Shown one piece after another: positions 8,250 to 16,546 of a DNA stretch of 64,000 bases. Source of the DNA: Kribbella jiaozuonensis (GTDB lineage Bacteria > Actinomycetota > Actinomycetes > Propionibacteriales > Kribbellaceae); the NCBI RefSeq assembly GCF_005233875.1, contig NZ_SZPZ01000007.1, positions 62,001 to 126,000 of the forward strand, read 5' to 3'. The notes under the pieces were generated by a model. It was not told the origin of the DNA and made no database searches. It saw nothing but the letters and a program-made list of their open reading frames with translations. Numbering within the stretch: position 1 is the first letter of the stretch; each line of letters opens with the position of its first letter. The position numbers and the translations under genes were made by a program.

Positions 8250-8356
8250 GGAGCACCGAAGGGCAGCAGCAGACAATCTTGCCACACGCCCCACACCGTG
8301 ACGAAATCCGCCCGTTCCATCAGCGCAGGGTGAGCGTGACCCCGGCGTGACCACCG

Positions 8357-9553
8357 TCACTTTCGGCGACGGCGTTTGGTCAGGTAGACCAGATCGACCT
8401 TCGGCGTCTGGGCCTCCCGGTGGCTCTCCCGGTAGCCCGCCTTCCGGTACAGGGCGAGGTTGCGGTCGCTCTGCGCACCGGTGTTCAGGGCGTACGACGT
8501 GACGTCGGCCGGCGCCAACTGCTCGGCAGCTCGGAGCAGGCGGGCGCCGAGCCCACGTCCCTGCCAGTCGGGGGCGACGACGAGCCGCTCGATGTGCCCC
8601 AGCGCGCCGTCAACAGTCAGCTGGACGGATCCGACGATGCGGGCACCGGCCACCGCTTTGAGGGCCATAGAGCGCTCCAGGCGGTCCGCTGTGTCGGCGA
8701 CGTCCGCTGTGAGCGGCGGGAGCGTGTAGTCGTCGTACAGCCTGGCCTCAGAGAGGAAGGAGGCCAGTTGCAGCACGTGGATCTCGCCGGCGTCGGCCAC
8801 AGTGGCCGGGAGGATGCGTACGGCGTCGGAGTCGTCCTTGCCGGCCAGTACGTCGCCCCACGCCGCCAGCAGGTCCGGTCGGCGTTCCGCAGTACGCCGC
8901 ACTGACTCCTCGTGGCGCCAGTCGGCGATCAGGCCATGGTTCCCGGACAGCAGCACCTCAGGTACGTCGTGCCCGCGCCAGCTCGTCGGCTTCGTGTAGA
9001 CCGGGTACTCCAGCAGGCCGTCGCCCGAGTGGGACTCCTCCGCCAGGGACTCCGGGTTGCCGATGACCCCAGGCAGCAGGCGGGCGACTGCCTCGACCAT
9101 GACGAGTACGGCGACCTCACCACCGTTCAGCACGTAGTCGCCGATCGACACCTCATCCACGCGCATCCGCTCACCCGCGTACGACGCAACGCGCGCGTCG
9201 ATGCCTTCGTACCGGCCGCAGGCGAAGGCCAGCCACGGCTCGGCGGCCAGCTCGTACGCAAGCGCCTGGGTGAACGGCCGCCCCGCCGGAGTCGGCACGA
9301 TCAGCCGCGGCTGAGCCGGACCGTCAGCAGGAGCGATCGCGTCGAGCGCGAGACCCCATGGCTCCGGCTTCATCACCATGCCCGCTCCCCCGCCGTACGG
9401 GGTGTCGTCGACGGTCCGGTGGCGGTCGTGGGTCCACTCCCGCAGGTCGTGCAGGTGGACGTCCAGGAGGCCGCTCTTGGCCGCCTTACCGACCAGGGAG
9501 ACATCCAAGGCGGCCAGGTACTCCGGGAAGATCGTGACGACGTCAAGCCTCAT
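8357..9553 (-). CDS. trmD: tRNA (guanine37-N1)-methyltransferase TrmD fused to a GNAT acetyltransferase domain
   Basis: 398 residues against about 230-280 for ordinary TrmD. Residues 1-235 are a complete SPOUT TrmD: 'MRLDVVTIFPEYL', 'DDTPYGGGAGMVMKPEP', 'CGRYEGIDARV', 'SIGDYVLNGGE' and 'LLSGNHGLIADWR', including the trefoil-knot SAM site. Residues about 244-392 form a GNAT N-acetyltransferase domain with motif A 'LVVAPDWQGRGLGARLL' (about 325-341) and 'NLALYRKAGY' near the end. There is no stop or frameshift between the two parts. The frame is open upstream to 9607, but ATG at 9553 matches TrmD N termini and overlaps the rimM end by 11 bases. The acetyl acceptor is unknown. Confidence 0.93.
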   Translation of the reverse strand: MRLDVVTIFPEYLAALDVSLVGKAAKSGLLDVHLHDLREWTHDRHRTVDDTPYGGGAGMVMKPEPWGLALDAIAPADGPAQPRLIVPTPAGRPFTQALAYELAAEPWLAFACGRYEGIDARVASYAGERMRVDEVSIGDYVLNGGEVAVLVMVEAVARLLPGVIGNPESLAEESHSGDGLLEYPVYTKPTSWRGHDVPEVLLSGNHGLIADWRHEESVRRTAERRPDLLAAWGDVLAGKDDSDAVRILPATVADAGEIHVLQLASFLSEARLYDDYTLPPLTADVADTADRLERSMALKAVAGARIVGSVQLTVDGALGHIERLVVAPDWQGRGLGARLLRAAEQLAPADVTSYALNTGAQSDRNLALYRKAGYRESHREAQTPKVDLVYLTKRRRRK

Positions 9554-10091
9554 CGGTCGGGACCACCTCGGCGCCCTCCGGGTCCAGCAGACCGGGCCGG
9601 TCGGCAACGACGACGTACTGCTTCTCCAGGTTGAGCTCCGGGACCAGCTCCTCGACCAGCGGGACGAGTACGGCGTTTCCCGCGGGACGACGGATCTCCA
9701 GGAGATCCTGCGACGGGAGGTGGACCACGTCGATCACCTCACCGACGTCGGCGCCGTCAGTGGTGCGGACGGCGAGGCCGATCAGCTCGCGGTCGTAGTA
9801 CTCGTCGGGGTCCTCGGGGCGCTCGTCCCCGTCGATCTCGGCCTGAACGACCAGGTTGCGCAGCTGCTCGGCAGCGGTCCGGTCCGGCACCTCGGCGAAC
9901 TTCACCAGCAGCCGCCCGCTGTGCCAGCGGCTCGAGGCCACCGTCAGCGTGCGGGACACCTTGGCCTCCGTCACCAACGTCGCGCCGTCGGCGAACCGGC
10001 GGTCCGGCTCGTCGGTCCGCACGTCGATGCCGACCTCGCCCTTGATCCCATGCGCGCGGCCGATCCGCCCGACAGTAACCAGCACCTGCAC
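9543..10091 (-). CDS. rimM: Ribosome maturation factor RimM
   Basis: RimM assists 16S 3'-domain assembly. The 182-residue protein starts at GTG 10091 with AGAAGG placed upstream. It opens 'VQVLVTVGRIGRAHGIKGEV', the family signature, and contains a PRC-barrel second half ('LIGLAVRT', 'VLVPLVEELVPE'). The longer frame to 10142 would add 17 residues and run into a strong hairpin, so it is rejected. It overlaps trmD by 11 bases. Confidence 0.94.
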   Translation of the reverse strand: MQVLVTVGRIGRAHGIKGEVGIDVRTDEPDRRFADGATLVTEAKVSRTLTVASSRWHSGRLLVKFAEVPDRTAAEQLRNLVVQAEIDGDERPEDPDEYYDRELIGLAVRTTDGADVGEVIDVVHLPSQDLLEIRRPAGNAVLVPLVEELVPELNLEKQYVVVADRPGLLDPEGAEVVPTDEA

Positions 10092-10129
10092 AAACCCTTC
10101 TCGGGAGTTCAACTGAGGGAAGAATAGGA

Positions 10130-10165
10130 CGAAGGGCCGCACCCCAGACCGGGTGCGGCCCTTCG
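10130..10165 (-). terminator. Perfect 15-bp hairpin between khpA and rimM
   Basis: Arms 10130-10144 and 10151-10165 are exactly complementary (core GAAGGGCCGCACCC), with a six-base loop. On the minus strand it is followed by a pyrimidine-rich stretch (CCTATTCTTCCCTC). It lies after the rpsP-khpA pair and before rimM, so it probably terminates or attenuates transcription inside the operon. It would lie just upstream of the rimM ribosome site. Confidence 0.6.
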
Positions 10166-10179
10166 AAGGACTGCTGAGC

Positions 10180-10434
10180 TCAGCGGCGCGGGCGCCGGTT
10201 GAACTCGTCGACGAAGTCGATGCGCAGCGAGGACTCGGAGCTGAGGGCGCCGACGACGGTACGGATCGCGGTGGCGGTCCGGCCGTTGCGGCCGATCACC
10301 TTGCCGATGTCGTCGGGGTGGACGTGCACCTCGAGGGTGCGGCCGCGACGCAGGTTCCGGGACCGGACACTGACGTCGTCGGGGTTGTCCACGATGCCTC
10401 GGACCAGGTGCTCGAGCGCCTCGGTCTCCATCAT
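10180..10434 (-). CDS. khpA: KH-domain RNA-binding protein KhpA
   Basis: 84 residues with one type II KH domain. The GxxG loop is 'VIGRNGRTATAIRTVV' and is preceded by 'VHVHPDDIGK'. KhpA, often with KhpB, binds small RNAs and mRNAs. The position directly after rpsP is conserved across Gram-positive bacteria. Two consecutive ATG codons (10434, 10431) could serve as start; the first is annotated. It lies three bases after the rpsP stop. Confidence 0.92.
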   Translation of the reverse strand: MMETEALEHLVRGIVDNPDDVSVRSRNLRRGRTLEVHVHPDDIGKVIGRNGRTATAIRTVVGALSSESSLRIDFVDEFNRRPRR

Positions 10435-10436
10435 CG

Positions 10437-10961
10437 TCAGGCCTCGGTGGTCTCGGCCGGCGCCTCGTCAGCCTTGGCCGCGGGAGCCTCTTCGGCCTTG
10501 GCGGCAGGAGCCTCCTCGGCCTTGGCCTCGGCGGCGGCGTCGTCCTTCTTCTCGGCCGGCTTGTCAGCGGTCTTCTTCGCCGCGGACTTCTTCGCGGTGA
10601 CCGCCTCGGTCTTCAGCGAGCCGTGGGCCTCGGCCAGCGCCTCGTTGAAGATCTCCTGCTTGTCCCGCTTCGGCTCGGCGACGCGGAGCGGCGCCGGAGC
10701 GGCCTCGCCCTTGAACTTCTGCCAGTCGCCGGAGGCCTTGAAGATCGCCTCGACGGCCTCGCTCGGCTGCGCGCCGACGCCCAGCCAGTACTGCGCCCGC
10801 TCCGACTCGACCCGGATGAACGAGGGCTCGGTCTTCGGGTTGTAGATGCCGATCTCCTCGATCGCCCGGCCGTCCCGCTTGGTGCGGGCGTCCATGACGA
10901 CGATGCGGTAGTGCGGGGTGCGCTTCTTGCCGATGCGCTTCAAACGGATCTTGACTGCCAC
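10437..10961 (-). CDS. rpsP: 30S ribosomal protein S16 (bS16) with long Ala/Glu/Lys tail
   Basis: Residues 1-80 are typical S16: 'MAVKIRLKRIGKKRTPHYRIVV', 'EIGIYNP' and 'YWLGVGAQPSEAV'. The remaining roughly 90 residues are a low-complexity tail of Ala, Glu, Lys and Pro with repeats of 'EAPAAKAEEAPAAKA'. Total length is 174, about twice the bacterial norm; long charged S16 tails are known in actinobacteria. The DNA under the tail is locally repetitive. ATG at 10961 is certain from the conserved N terminus. Confidence 0.95.
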   Translation of the reverse strand: MAVKIRLKRIGKKRTPHYRIVVMDARTKRDGRAIEEIGIYNPKTEPSFIRVESERAQYWLGVGAQPSEAVEAIFKASGDWQKFKGEAAPAPLRVAEPKRDKQEIFNEALAEAHGSLKTEAVTAKKSAAKKTADKPAEKKDDAAAEAKAEEAPAAKAEEAPAAKADEAPAETTEA

Positions 10962-11108
10962 TTTCGGGTGGTCTCCCTCGGAATTACGTCTGGGTGAGCA
11001 GCACGGGTCGTCGTGGGGACAACGGGGTGACCGCTCGGATGGGCCGGCCGGGCAGTGGAGTTAGAGGGCTGCACGAACCTGGACGGACTCAGCAGGCCAT
11101 TGTGCCAG

Positions 11109-11124
11109 ATCCGGCGCGCCGGAT
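11109..11124 (-). terminator. 16-bp GC palindrome after the GH4 gene
   Basis: ATCCGGCGCGCCGGAT is a perfect palindrome located 12 bases past the GH4 stop codon on the minus strand. No T-run follows, so it is only a likely terminator. The rest of 10962-11135 shows no gene. Confidence 0.4.
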
Positions 11125-11135
11125 ACCAATCGGCG

Positions 11136-12488
11136 TCAGGCGCGGAGATATGCGAGGTCCGGCAGGCTCTCGACGTACGTATCCAGGAGGCTACGCGCTA
11201 CCGTCACCGAGTCGATGAGCGGGTGATAGGCGAGAGCCTTCAGCGCGGCGGACTTCGAGCCAGTCGTGGCCGCCTCGATCGTGGAGCGCTCGACGGCCTT
11301 CACCGAGCAGACCAGACCGGCCTGGTGGTCGGTGAGCTGGGACACAGCCACCGGCAGCGCGCCGTTGGCGTCCACAGTGCACGGGATCTCTACGACGGCG
11401 TCGTCGTCCAGATGGTGCAGTACGCCGCGGTTCCGCACGTTCAGGATCAATGAGGCCCGCTCGTTGTGGGCGATCGCCCGCATCAGCGACAGCGCGACCT
11501 GCTCGTAGCCGCCTGCCTCCATGTCGCGCTCGTCGCGCTCCCCCGCGTCCGCAACCTCACGACTCTCCACGCCGTACGTCGACTCGCGCTCGGCCCGCGT
11601 CTTCTGCCACAGCTCGAGCGCCTGCTCCGGGTGCTTCCCCGTCTCGGCATAGAACGCGGACTGCTGCTCCAGCAGGAACGTGCCCCGCGTCTGCCGCACA
11701 GCCTGTACGGCGGCCAGCGTCTCGCGCGCGAAGTAGTAATAGTGCAGGTACTCGTTCGGGATCGAGCCGATCGACCGCAGCCAATCCGGACTGAACAACC
11801 GCCCCTCCTCGAAGGAGCTGAGCGCGTCGTCGGACTGCAGTAGGTCGGGCAGCCGATCCACACCGCCGGACCGCAGACCGCGAAGCCAGCCGAGGTGGTT
11901 GAGGCCCGCGTAGTCGTAGAACGCGGTCGACGGGTCCACGCCGAGCGCCAGCGCCGCGCGGCGCCCGAGCCCCGACGGTGAGTCGCAGATGCCGATCACC
12001 CGGTCACCGAGGACCGGGATCATCGCCTCGGTCACCATGCCGGCCGGGTTGGTGAAGTTGATCGTCCACGCTTCCGGTGCGACCGCTGCGATCCGCTGAG
12101 CGATCTTCAAAGCCACAGGGAGGGTCCGCAGGCCGTACGCGATTCCGCCGGCGCCGACCGTCTCCTGGCCGAGTACGTCGAGGCCCAGTGCGACCCGCTC
12201 GTCGATGGTGCGGCCTTCGAGACCGCCGACCCGGATGGCCGAGAAGATGAAGTCGGCGCCACGCAGAGCTTCGTCCAGGTCCGTCGTCTCCGTCACGACC
12301 GGAGGCGGCAGCGGATGCTCAGTGCTGGCCGCCTGCTGACGCAGAACGGCGCCGATGGCTCCGAGGCGGGTCCGGTCGGTGTCGTAGAGGACCACGTCGG
12401 TGATCCGTCCGGCGCCGCGGTCGCCGAGCAGTGCGTGGTACACGAGCGGAACCCGGAAGCCGCCCCCGCCCAGGATCGTCAGCCTCAT
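11136..12488 (-). CDS. Glycoside hydrolase family 4 (6-phospho-beta-glucosidase type)
   Basis: GH4 enzymes cleave glycosides by an NAD+- and metal-dependent oxidation/elimination route. The 450-residue protein has the NAD-binding N terminus 'ILGGGGFRVP' (5-13), 'NFTNPAG' (144-150), the metal-ligand Cys in 'GICDSPSG' (C168) and the His in 'GLNHLGWL' (H198). These are the expected metal and catalytic positions. Similarity is closest to the phospho-beta-glucosidase branch, but exact sugar specificity cannot be read. The start overlaps the upstream DeoR gene by four bases. The neighbouring ABC importer brings in free sugar, so the substrate may be unphosphorylated or phosphorylated by the nearby kinase. 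Confidence 0.85.
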   Translation of the reverse strand: MRLTILGGGGFRVPLVYHALLGDRGAGRITDVVLYDTDRTRLGAIGAVLRQQAASTEHPLPPPVVTETTDLDEALRGADFIFSAIRVGGLEGRTIDERVALGLDVLGQETVGAGGIAYGLRTLPVALKIAQRIAAVAPEAWTINFTNPAGMVTEAMIPVLGDRVIGICDSPSGLGRRAALALGVDPSTAFYDYAGLNHLGWLRGLRSGGVDRLPDLLQSDDALSSFEEGRLFSPDWLRSIGSIPNEYLHYYYFARETLAAVQAVRQTRGTFLLEQQSAFYAETGKHPEQALELWQKTRAERESTYGVESREVADAGERDERDMEAGGYEQVALSLMRAIAHNERASLILNVRNRGVLHHLDDDAVVEIPCTVDANGALPVAVSQLTDHQAGLVCSVKAVERSTIEAATTGSKSAALKALAYHPLIDSVTVARSLLDTYVESLPDLAYLRA

Positions 12489-13237
12489 GCCAGCACCACC
12501 TGTACTCCCGCCTCAGTCAGTTGGGTCCGGGTTGCCTCGTCGGCGCCTGGCTCGGTCACCACCATGGAGAGCTCCCCCGGCTCACACACCCGGGCGACCC
12601 CATGACCCGGGAACTTCGTCCTGTCCGCCAGCAGCACGACCTGGTCGGCCGCCTTGATCATCGCTCGCTTGACCGGCACCTCGATCATCGTGCTGTCCAT
12701 CACCCGGCCGTCCGGCCGCACCCCGCTCGTCCCCAGGAACAGCCAGTCGACGTGGATCTGCCGCAGGCTCTCCTCGGTCAAGTATCCGACCAGCGACCGG
12801 TAACTGCGCCGTACGAATCCACCGAGCACGATCAGCTCGATCTGCTCGTCGTTCTGCAGTTCTTCGAGTACTGCGAGGTTGCTGGTCACCACGGTCAACG
12901 AGCGCCCGTGGAGGTGCTGCGCGACCCGGAGTGCCGTCGTACCGATGTCCAGCAGGACGGACTCGCCGTCGTGGACCAGTTCGGCAGCGCGGCGGGCGAT
13001 CCGGTCCTTCTCCTCGGCATGTACGGCGTTGACGTCCGCGAAGGGCTCGTCGCCGCCGTCGACCGCGAGCGCACCGCCGTACACCCTGGTCAGCCGGCCC
13101 TCGGCGTGCAGCTGCTCCAGATCACGCCGGATGGTCGCCTCGCTGACGCCGAGTTTGGTGGCAAGCACCTTCACGCCCCCGGCCCCATCGGCCCGGAGCG
13201 CGCGAACGATCTGATCCTGTCGCTGCTTCGGCAACAC
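12485..13237 (-). CDS. DeoR-family transcriptional regulator
   Basis: About 250 residues. The N-terminal winged helix starts 'LPKQRQDQIVRAL' and has the recognition region 'LATKLGVSEATIRRDLEQL', the DeoR signature. The C-terminal sugar-phosphate sensor (DeoRC) shows 'DIGTTALRVAQHL' and 'VVTSNLAVL'. GTG at 13237 gives the usual N terminus; a TTG at 13258 would add seven residues and cannot be ruled out. It is translationally coupled to the GH4 gene and divergent from the kinase/ABC operon. It probably represses both until a sugar phosphate binds. Confidence 0.88.
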   Translation of the reverse strand: MLPKQRQDQIVRALRADGAGGVKVLATKLGVSEATIRRDLEQLHAEGRLTRVYGGALAVDGGDEPFADVNAVHAEEKDRIARRAAELVHDGESVLLDIGTTALRVAQHLHGRSLTVVTSNLAVLEELQNDEQIELIVLGGFVRRSYRSLVGYLTEESLRQIHVDWLFLGTSGVRPDGRVMDSTMIEVPVKRAMIKAADQVVLLADRTKFPGHGVARVCEPGELSMVVTEPGADEATRTQLTEAGVQVVLA

Positions 13238-13293
13238 ATCGCAGACGGTATCACGCAAACTCCGTCATTCTCAGTCAAATCATTGATCAGGTA

Positions 13294-13323
13294 TTGCGGA
13301 TCTTGCGCAACCGACTTTAGATT
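13294..13323 (+). promoter_or_regulatory. Promoter and possible DeoR operator of the kinase/ABC operon
   Basis: A -35-like TTGCGG (13294-13299) and -10-like TAGATT (13318-13323) are 18 bases apart. In the spacer lies TTGCGCAA (13303-13310), itself a palindrome, which repeats the TTGCG of the -35 nine bases away. A further TTGCG on the minus strand occurs at the DeoR start. Repeated short boxes fit DeoR binding, but this is inferred from pattern and context only. Confidence 0.35.
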
Positions 13324-13363
13324 CATGCACGAGTTTGATCGACCCTGCAGGAGTGTGCTGACC

Positions 13364-14314
13364 ATGCACGAACTGGACGTACTGGTGTCCGGTCTGGTCT
13401 TCCAGGACCTGGTGCTCGGCCTGCCCACTGCCCCGCGCCCGGGTACCGAGGTCTGGGCCACCGAGTCGCACGAGAGCCCCGGCGGCATCGCGAACTTCGC
13501 GGTCGCGCTGGCCCGGCTCGGCCTGCGGACCGGGATGGCCGCCGTGTTCGGCGCGGACGACCTCGGCGACCGCGTCTGGCGCCGGCTCGTCGACGACGAG
13601 GGCATCGATCTGACTCTGTCCCGCAGACTCGCCGGCTGGCAGACCCCGCTGACCGTTGCCCTTGCCTATGACAACGATCGGGCTCTGGTGACGCGTGGGT
13701 CGGACCCCCTGCTGTCGGCCGACGAGCTGATCACCACGCTGCCGACCACCCGAGCCGTCGCCGCCCACATCGGTCCCTGGCGCAACGAGTGGCTGGCGAA
13801 GGCGAAGGCGGCCGGCAGCGTGGTGTTCGCCGATGTCGGCTGGGACCCGTCCGAGCAGTGGGACCCGGCAGTGCTCGACCAGCTCGAGCACTGCGACGTG
13901 TTCCTGCCGAATGCCGACGAAGCGATGGCCTACACCCGTACGACGTCACCTGGCGACGCACTCGAAGTACTGACGGAGAAGGTCCCGCTGGTCGTGGTGT
14001 CGAAGGGCGCTGACGGCGCGGAGGCCCTTGACGCCGTCACCGGCGAGCGCATAGCCGTACCTGCGTATCCGGTCTCGGCGGCGGACACCACCGGGGCGGG
14101 TGATGTGTTCGCCGCCGGCTTCATCGCCGCGACGCTCTGGGAGCTCCCGCTGGAGCAACGGCTGCGGTTCGCCGCGCTCACCGCGGCGCTGTCAGTCACC
14201 CGGCTCGGCGGTGCGGACGCCGCGCCGCGCTGGGACGACCTCGCGGACTGGCAGGCCGCGCACCCCGAAGACCAACACCTCCACGCGCTGATCAGCGCAA
14301 ACTCAGGAAGGTAG
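13364..14314 (+). CDS. PfkB-family carbohydrate kinase
   Basis: 316 residues of the ribokinase/PfkB type, which phosphorylate sugars or sugar phosphates with ATP. Seen: the first signature region 'ESPGGIANFAVALARLG', and the catalytic second signature 'SAADTTGAGDVFAAGF' with the base Asp and anion-hole Gly-Ala-Gly. A much longer open frame runs upstream across the divergent deoR gene, but family alignment fixes the start near ATG 13364, with AGGAG at 13349-13353. First gene of the kinase-importer operon; it ends four bases before the binding-protein start. Confidence 0.88.
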   Translation: MHELDVLVSGLVFQDLVLGLPTAPRPGTEVWATESHESPGGIANFAVALARLGLRTGMAAVFGADDLGDRVWRRLVDDEGIDLTLSRRLAGWQTPLTVALAYDNDRALVTRGSDPLLSADELITTLPTTRAVAAHIGPWRNEWLAKAKAAGSVVFADVGWDPSEQWDPAVLDQLEHCDVFLPNADEAMAYTRTTSPGDALEVLTEKVPLVVVSKGADGAEALDAVTGERIAVPAYPVSAADTTGAGDVFAAGFIAATLWELPLEQRLRFAALTAALSVTRLGGADAAPRWDDLADWQAAHPEDQHLHALISANSGR

Positions 14315-14318
14315 AACC

Positions 14319-15605
14319 ATGGAGCTCTCACGTCGGACCTTGCTCGGGGGCTTCGCAGCCGTAGCCGGTGGCACGCTCGTCGGCTGCTCGTCCGGGATGG
14401 ACACCGGGTCGACGGCCAAGAAGAACACCACCACCGAGTTGACCATGTGGTGCTGGCCGGGCGGTCTGGGCAAGTCGGTCCTCGACGACACGATCGCGCA
14501 CTTCCCGGACCCGAAGATCAAGTACTCCGAGATCGGCGGCGACTTCAAGCAGAAGCTGGTCACCACGTTCAACGGCGGTACCGGCATCCCGGACATCACC
14601 GGCATCAAGGGCGAGGACATCGCCTCGCTGCTCCCCCAGGCGTCGCGGTTCGTGGACCTGAAGAGCGTCGGCGCGGACTCGGTCCTCGGCGACTACCTGG
14701 AGTGGAAGGTCAACCAGGCCACCACGCTGGACGGCAAGGTGATCGGTCTGCCGATCGACGTGGGCCCGACCGGGCTGTTCTACCGCGAGGACATCTTTGC
14801 CGCGGCCGGTCTGCCGAGCGACCCGGCCAAGGTGGCCGACCAGCTGAAGACCTGGGACGACTACTTCGCCGCCGGGGTCCAACTGAAGGCGAAGAACCCG
14901 AAGGCGCTGCTGGTCTGGGACGCGACCGACCTGTACGACATGGTCGTCGGCCAGGGCACCGAGCGGTACATCTCCAAGGACAACAAGTTCATCGGCGACC
15001 AGGACCACATCCGTAAGGCGTGGGACACCTCGGTCAAGGCGATGACGATGAAGATCGACGGCAAGACGCCGAGCGGCAGCCCGGACTGGAATGCCGGGCT
15101 CGACCAGGGCACGATCCCGACCCACATCGGCGCCGCCTGGGTCGCGCTGGACATCAAGTCCGCGGTGAAGACCAGCGCCGGCAAGTGGCGGCTGGCGCCG
15201 ACGCCGAGCGGACCGGCGAACTTCGGCGGCTCGTTCCTGGCCATCACCAAGAACGCGGCCGACCCGCAGAAGGCGTTCGACGTGATCAAGTACATGCTCA
15301 GCGCCGACAACGAGGCCAAGGCGTTCACCGACGCGCAGATCTTCCCGTCCGCGCCGGCGGCGTACGACAAGCCGCAACTGAAGGCGGCGGACAAGTTCTT
15401 CGGCGGCCAGGTGCCGATCGACGTGTTCGGTCCGGCCGCGAAGTCGATCCCGGTCGCGTACCAGAGCCCGTACGACGACGCTGTCGCCGCACCGTTCCAC
15501 GACGAGCTCAAGACCGTGCAGACCGGTTCGAAGACCTCGGACGCCGCCTGGGCCAGCGCGGTCTCCAAGGCGAAGGCGATCGCCAAGCGGCAGGGGGTTC
15601 AGTGA
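14319..15605 (+). CDS. ABC sugar importer, lipoprotein solute-binding protein
   Basis: 428 residues. The N terminus has a twin-arginine-like signal 'SRRTLLGGFAAVAGGTLVGC' with lipobox Cys23, so it is probably Tat-exported and lipid-anchored. The body fits the family 1 extracellular solute-binding fold of carbohydrate importers, with the Asp/Trp/Lys-rich ligand region 'WCWPGGLG' and 'AGLPSDPAKVADQLKTWDD'. It captures the sugar outside the cell for the two permeases that follow. It overlaps the first permease by four bases (GTGA). Confidence 0.88.
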   Translation: MELSRRTLLGGFAAVAGGTLVGCSSGMDTGSTAKKNTTTELTMWCWPGGLGKSVLDDTIAHFPDPKIKYSEIGGDFKQKLVTTFNGGTGIPDITGIKGEDIASLLPQASRFVDLKSVGADSVLGDYLEWKVNQATTLDGKVIGLPIDVGPTGLFYREDIFAAAGLPSDPAKVADQLKTWDDYFAAGVQLKAKNPKALLVWDATDLYDMVVGQGTERYISKDNKFIGDQDHIRKAWDTSVKAMTMKIDGKTPSGSPDWNAGLDQGTIPTHIGAAWVALDIKSAVKTSAGKWRLAPTPSGPANFGGSFLAITKNAADPQKAFDVIKYMLSADNEAKAFTDAQIFPSAPAAYDKPQLKAADKFFGGQVPIDVFGPAAKSIPVAYQSPYDDAVAAPFHDELKTVQTGSKTSDAAWASAVSKAKAIAKRQGVQ

Positions 15606-16546
15606 CCAGTACGGCGACTGTGTCGGCTGCCGCGACGGAGCCGCTGGCCGGAAAGGGTCAGCGGCCCCGGCGGGGTATCTGGTCGTACTGGCGGTTCTAC
15701 GTCGCGCTGTCGCCGTTCTACGTGTTGTTCGCGGTGTTCGGGCTGTACCCGATGGTGTCGACCATCGTGCTGGCGTTCCAGCGCTGGGACGGGCTGAGTG
15801 CGCGCAAGTTCACCGGGCTCGACAACTTCGCGTTCCTGATCCAGGACCCGACGTTCTGGACCGCGCTGGAGAACACCGTTGTGCTGTTCTTCATGTCGAC
15901 GGTCCCGACGCTGGTCCTCGCGCTGCTGCTCGCGGTGATGCTGCAGTCGGCGGTCCGGTTCACCAACGTCTATCGGATCGCGTACTTCATCCCGAACGTC
16001 ACCTCGCTGGTCGCGATGGCGATCTTCTTCAGCTCGATCTTCAGTACGAACTTCGGTCTGGTGAACGCCGCGCTGCGCTCGCTCGGCATCCCGCAGCAGG
16101 ACTGGCTCGGTCAGCCGTGGGGGATCAAGATCGCGATCTCGACGATGATCGTGTGGCAGTGGGTCGGGTACAACACGCTGATCTACCTGGCCGGTCTGCA
16201 GGCGATCCCGAAGGACCAGTACGAGGCGGCCAAGGTGGACGGGGCCGGCGCCGTACGGACGTTCTTCTCGATCACGCTGCCGCAGCTGCGTCCCGTCGTA
16301 CTGTTCACCGTCATCATGTCGACGATCGGCGGCCTGCAGACGTTCACCGAGCCGCAGGTGATGGTCGGCAACAGCGGCGGCACCGGGCAGAGCGGGATGA
16401 CCGTGGTGCTGTTCTTCTACCGGGCCGCGTTCCTCGACAACGACTACGGGTACGCCGCCGCGATCGCGCTCAGCATCTTCGTCCTCGTGTTGTTGTTCAC
16501 GGCAATCAACTGGCGGATCTTCCGGGGCCGGGGTGAGGACAGATGA
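15602..16546 (+). CDS. ABC sugar importer, permease subunit 1 (MalF-like)
   Basis: 314 residues with about six membrane helices. The cytoplasmic EAA loop 'EAAKVDGAGAVRTFFSITLPQLRP' positions (E-A-A-x3-G-A) contacts the ATPase. GTG at 15602 overlaps the binding-protein stop; the upstream open frame is an artefact. It is coupled to permease 2 by a four-base overlap. No ATP-binding gene follows. Confidence 0.88.
   Translation: MTSTATVSAAATEPLAGKGQRPRRGIWSYWRFYVALSPFYVLFAVFGLYPMVSTIVLAFQRWDGLSARKFTGLDNFAFLIQDPTFWTALENTVVLFFMSTVPTLVLALLLAVMLQSAVRFTNVYRIAYFIPNVTSLVAMAIFFSSIFSTNFGLVNAALRSLGIPQQDWLGQPWGIKIAISTMIVWQWVGYNTLIYLAGLQAIPKDQYEAAKVDGAGAVRTFFSITLPQLRPVVLFTVIMSTIGGLQTFTEPQVMVGNSGGTGQSGMTVVLFFYRAAFLDNDYGYAAAIALSIFVLVLLFTAINWRIFRGRGEDR

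Noticed and set aside
12431..13363. Upstream extension of the PfkB kinase frame
   Set aside because: It runs antisense through deoR. The kinase family N terminus and ribosome site fix the start at 13364.
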